Part shown: positions 61,912 through 64,000 of the stretch, in pieces
How positions within the stretch are numbered: the stretch's first letter is position 1
Layout: the number at the start of each line of letters is the position of its first letter
From: Paremcibacter congregatus
GTDB taxonomy: Bacteria > Pseudomonadota > Alphaproteobacteria > Sphingomonadales > Emcibacteraceae
Assembly (NCBI RefSeq): GCF_006385135.1
Contig: NZ_CP041025.1
Location: forward strand, 1,395,501 to 1,459,500
Length of the DNA: 64,000 nt
Direction of reading: 5' to 3'
The notes under the pieces: model-generated
Database searches by the model: none
What the model was told of the DNA's origin: nothing
The model's input: the letters and a program-made list of their open reading frames with translations, nothing else
Program-made: the position numbers and the translations under genes

Positions 61912-62673
61912 TTATTTACGGGGCGTGAGGTTATATTTGGTCAACAGGCTTTCAAAGAAACCTTCCTGCTTCAATATCTCAATTTCACGGTCGAAGATCT
62001 TGATATATTTTTTTGTTTCTTTCTGCTTGTCGTCAGCGGGGGAGAAGGCGAGATAGACTTTTGTGCTGGCCGCGCACCCGGAAAGTTTTACTTTTTCCTG
62101 CATGTCATGGCTTTCAAGGAAGTGTGTCATCCAGTAATAACTCGACAGGACGACTTCGGTACGGTCAGAGAAAAGCATACCCAGGGCTTGTTCTATATAG
62201 GTTACGCTTCCCGTAACTTCGCTGAAACGGGCTCTGTTTTTATAGGGTATGATTTCTTCTGGCAAGGCGTCTTGGGGATAGATGATATCCTTGCCGATTA
62301 CCGCGGCGGGACTGCTATAGGTCCATTCATCATCTGCCTTGGTATAAAAACAGAATGTTTGCTCACCGATTTCATTTTCTGGGAAAATCAGATTGGGAGC
62401 CTCATGCTTTGCGGCGCCGAGGAGGGCGTGGCGTGTGCCATCTTCCGCATAGCGGATAGCCCGAGACCAGGGGTAGACATCCACAGTGATGTCATATCCT
62501 GCGCGCTGGAAAATGGCCTGGGTATATTCAACAAGCAGGCCTGGCTTGGCGGATTCATTTGGGCAGATATAGGGACACCATTCCGGGGCGCTAATCGTGA
62601 TCGTCTCCGCCATTGCCTGAACCGGTATGCTCATGCAGATTACAAGGATAAAAGTTCTAAAAATTTTCAACAT
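61912..62673 (-). CDS. Periplasmic solute-binding-type protein
   Basis: A 253-residue exported protein with a signal peptide (MLKIFRTFILVICMSIPVQA, cleavage near AMA-ET). The mature part reads ETITISAPEWCPYICPNESAKPGLLVEYTQAIFQRAGYDITVDVYPWSRAIRYAEDGTRHALLGA in part, the N-lobe of family-3 solute-binding proteins, then LSSYYWMTHFLE and IFDREIEILKQEGFFESLL. Two Cys near the N-terminus (WCPYIC) may form a disulfide. No permease is adjacent. It is 99 bp upstream of the similar gene at 61096 and on the same strand. Confidence 0.85.
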   Translation of the reverse strand: MLKIFRTFILVICMSIPVQAMAETITISAPEWCPYICPNESAKPGLLVEYTQAIFQRAGYDITVDVYPWSRAIRYAEDGTRHALLGAAKHEAPNLIFPENEIGEQTFCFYTKADDEWTYSSPAAVIGKDIIYPQDALPEEIIPYKNRARFSEVTGSVTYIEQALGMLFSDRTEVVLSSYYWMTHFLESHDMQEKVKLSGCAASTKVYLAFSPADDKQKETKKYIKIFDREIEILKQEGFFESLLTKYNLTPRK

Positions 62674-62840
62674 AAAGGCAGTCTAACATACGGTCACGGG
62701 GTTTCGTGCTCAAAACAAACCTGTCTGATTAGTCATAGAAAGGGAGCAATGTATAATTGGAATAGGTCTTACCATAGAAAAAATTCAAAGATCTGCACCA
62801 ATTATAAATTTTAGTACTTAAGTACTGGTTAATGTAAGGG

Positions 62841-63896
62841 CTATGGTATGCTTTTTTCGAGATTCAGCAACCATTTTTTACGCTCAAGACCGCCACCATA
62901 ACCTGTGAGGTTGCCATCTTTACCGATGACGCGGTGACAGGGAATGATGATGGAAATACGATTATAGCCGTTCGCCGAGGCGACAGCGCGGACGGCGGTG
63001 GGCTTGCCCAGACGTTCTGCCTGCTGTTGGTAGGATCTGGTTTCACCATAAGGGATGGTTTGAAGCAGGTTCCATACAGAATTTTGAAACGTCGTGCCGG
63101 GGGTGTCGAGTGCGACGGTGAAGGTTTTTCTCTTGCCTGCAAAATACTCCGTGATTTCCTGTTGGGTCTGATTGAGGTGCAAATTCTTGCCGGGCAGGAT
63201 GACGGCGTTGAGCCTCTTGCACAAATCCTTGAATTCGCTCTCCAGCATGCGACGGTTTGTGAATTCGAGCAGACAAAGCCCGCGAGAAGAAGCGCAGGCA
63301 AACATAGGGCCGAGCGGCGTGGTAAAGCGGGTAATGGTAATAATGTTTTTCGGGGGGGCGGTGGGGGACTGTCCCAGGATGGTCTGGTAGCTGCTGTTAA
63401 AGCCGCTAAGGGACTCAAATCCCACATCATAGGCGGTGTGGGTCACACTCTCTCCTTTGGTGATTTTTTCATAGGCTGTGTTGATCCGCAGCAGGCGTTG
63501 ATAGGTCTGGAAGGTCATGCCGTAATGGGTCTTGAACCAGCGGCGTAGCCTGTTGGGTTCGATGTTGCGTTGTCTCAGGTGATGGTCCTTGATTTTCTCG
63601 AACGGATTGTCGGCCAGTTCCTGCAGAATTTGGGTGATATAGGCTGGCGTTTCTTCCGCCGGAGTCATGGGGCGACAGACCTTGCAAGGGCGATATCCAT
63701 TGAGAAGCGCTTCTTCCACAGTGTTATAAAAGGTGACATTTTCGCTTTTGGGTTTTCGGGCCGTGCAGCTCGGGCGGCAGAAAATCCCGGTGGTTTTAAC
63801 CGCTGTGAAGAATATTCCCTCATAGGAAGCATCTTTTTCAAGGATGATCCGGTATTTATCCGCGAAGGACAGTGTCTTTGTCATGTTGTGTTCCAT
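62841..63896 (-). CDS. ada: Ada: regulatory protein and DNA methyltransferase
   Basis: A 351-residue protein with the full Ada layout. N-terminal metal domain with C40, C44, C71 and C74 (FCRPSC, PCKVC), the phosphotriester-repair site. AraC-type helix-turn-helix about 85-180 (NRLRRWFKTHYGMTFQTYQRLLRI). The C-terminal O6-methylguanine-DNA methyltransferase has the acceptor C320 in IIPCHRVIGKDGNLTGYGGGLERKKWLL. It repairs alkylated DNA and activates the adaptive response when methylated. ATG 63896 and ATG 63884 are both possible starts; neither has a strong ribosome site. It is the last complete gene in the window. Confidence 0.95.
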   Translation of the reverse strand: MEHNMTKTLSFADKYRIILEKDASYEGIFFTAVKTTGIFCRPSCTARKPKSENVTFYNTVEEALLNGYRPCKVCRPMTPAEETPAYITQILQELADNPFEKIKDHHLRQRNIEPNRLRRWFKTHYGMTFQTYQRLLRINTAYEKITKGESVTHTAYDVGFESLSGFNSSYQTILGQSPTAPPKNIITITRFTTPLGPMFACASSRGLCLLEFTNRRMLESEFKDLCKRLNAVILPGKNLHLNQTQQEITEYFAGKRKTFTVALDTPGTTFQNSVWNLLQTIPYGETRSYQQQAERLGKPTAVRAVASANGYNRISIIIPCHRVIGKDGNLTGYGGGLERKKWLLNLEKSIP

Positions 63897-64000
63897 GACT
63901 TCAGCATAAATTCAACCGAGACGCACCGCCACCGAAAAATTGACAGGTAATTTTTTATAGTAAAACGGGATAAGGTTTTTATCCGCCGTTCGGCTGGTTT
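63897..64000. other. Window end
   Basis: The upstream region of ada; no further gene start is recognised before the window ends. Confidence 0.3.

Noticed and set aside
1-64000. CRISPR arrays, rRNA genes and insertion sequences
   Set aside because: No regularly spaced repeats, no rRNA sequence and no transposase gene or IS-type inverted ends were seen.

Overview
The window is chromosomal DNA of an alphaproteobacterium of roughly 50% G+C. Supporting evidence is a GcrA-type cell-cycle regulator, a LuxI-type acyl-homoserine-lactone (AHL) synthase with a LuxR partner, an M20-type ArgE, two large TonB-dependent receptors and several periplasmic hydrolases. Kordiimonadales/Emcibacter-like or Sneathiella-like marine bacteria are the best guess, but no marker here fixes the genus.

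Layout. 1-2957: surface-polysaccharide sugar genes (a nucleotide-sugar dehydrogenase cut by the window edge, a UDP-glucuronate-type 4-epimerase) around a frameshifted YdcF-family gene. 3146-3220: tRNA-Gln(TTG). 3203-16077: a 12.9-kb integrated element, bounded by an 18-bp repeat of the tRNA 3' end. All its confident genes are on the minus strand: tyrosine integrase, HEPN-like protein, small membrane protein, serine recombinase, winged-helix protein, two BRO-type proteins, a minimal family-A polymerase, an HNH-like protein and a 1081-residue phage virion-type protein. 16365-20022: quorum sensing (luxR, CPA2 antiporter, luxI and two small ORFs). 20229-27502: chemoreceptor, TonB receptor, mannose-1-phosphate guanylyltransferase, MFS transporter. 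27588-37608: a probable 3-hydroxybutyrate oligomer locus (response regulator, transporter-type hybrid kinase, oligomer hydrolase lipoprotein, GntP permease, divergent TonB receptor). 37774-48506: housekeeping genes (metZ, apaG, folE, trkH, argE, nitroreductase, GNAT, hslO, argF, argD, ABC permease). 48703-56997: gcrA, RidA-like protein, two coupled exported amidohydrolases, an exported metalloprotease, prfC. 57112-63896: PAS protein, glyoxalase-related protein, DUF4136-like lipoprotein, tRNA-Val with an integrase scar, anchored nuclease, PEP-CTERM protein, two solute-binding proteins, Ada.

Most interesting. The element at tRNA-Gln carries a 446-residue protein with all three family-A polymerase signatures (motif A at D284, O-helix R318/K322/F326/F330-G331, motif C H412-D413) but no exonuclease domain. 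Its motif details lie between DNA polymerase I and T7-type RNA polymerase. The element also encodes a virion-type protein but no capsid, portal or terminase, so it may be a phage satellite or remnant with its own replicase. The second system worth attention is the hydroxybutyrate locus, where outer-membrane uptake, hydrolysis, inner-membrane transport and a membrane sensor kinase are packed together.
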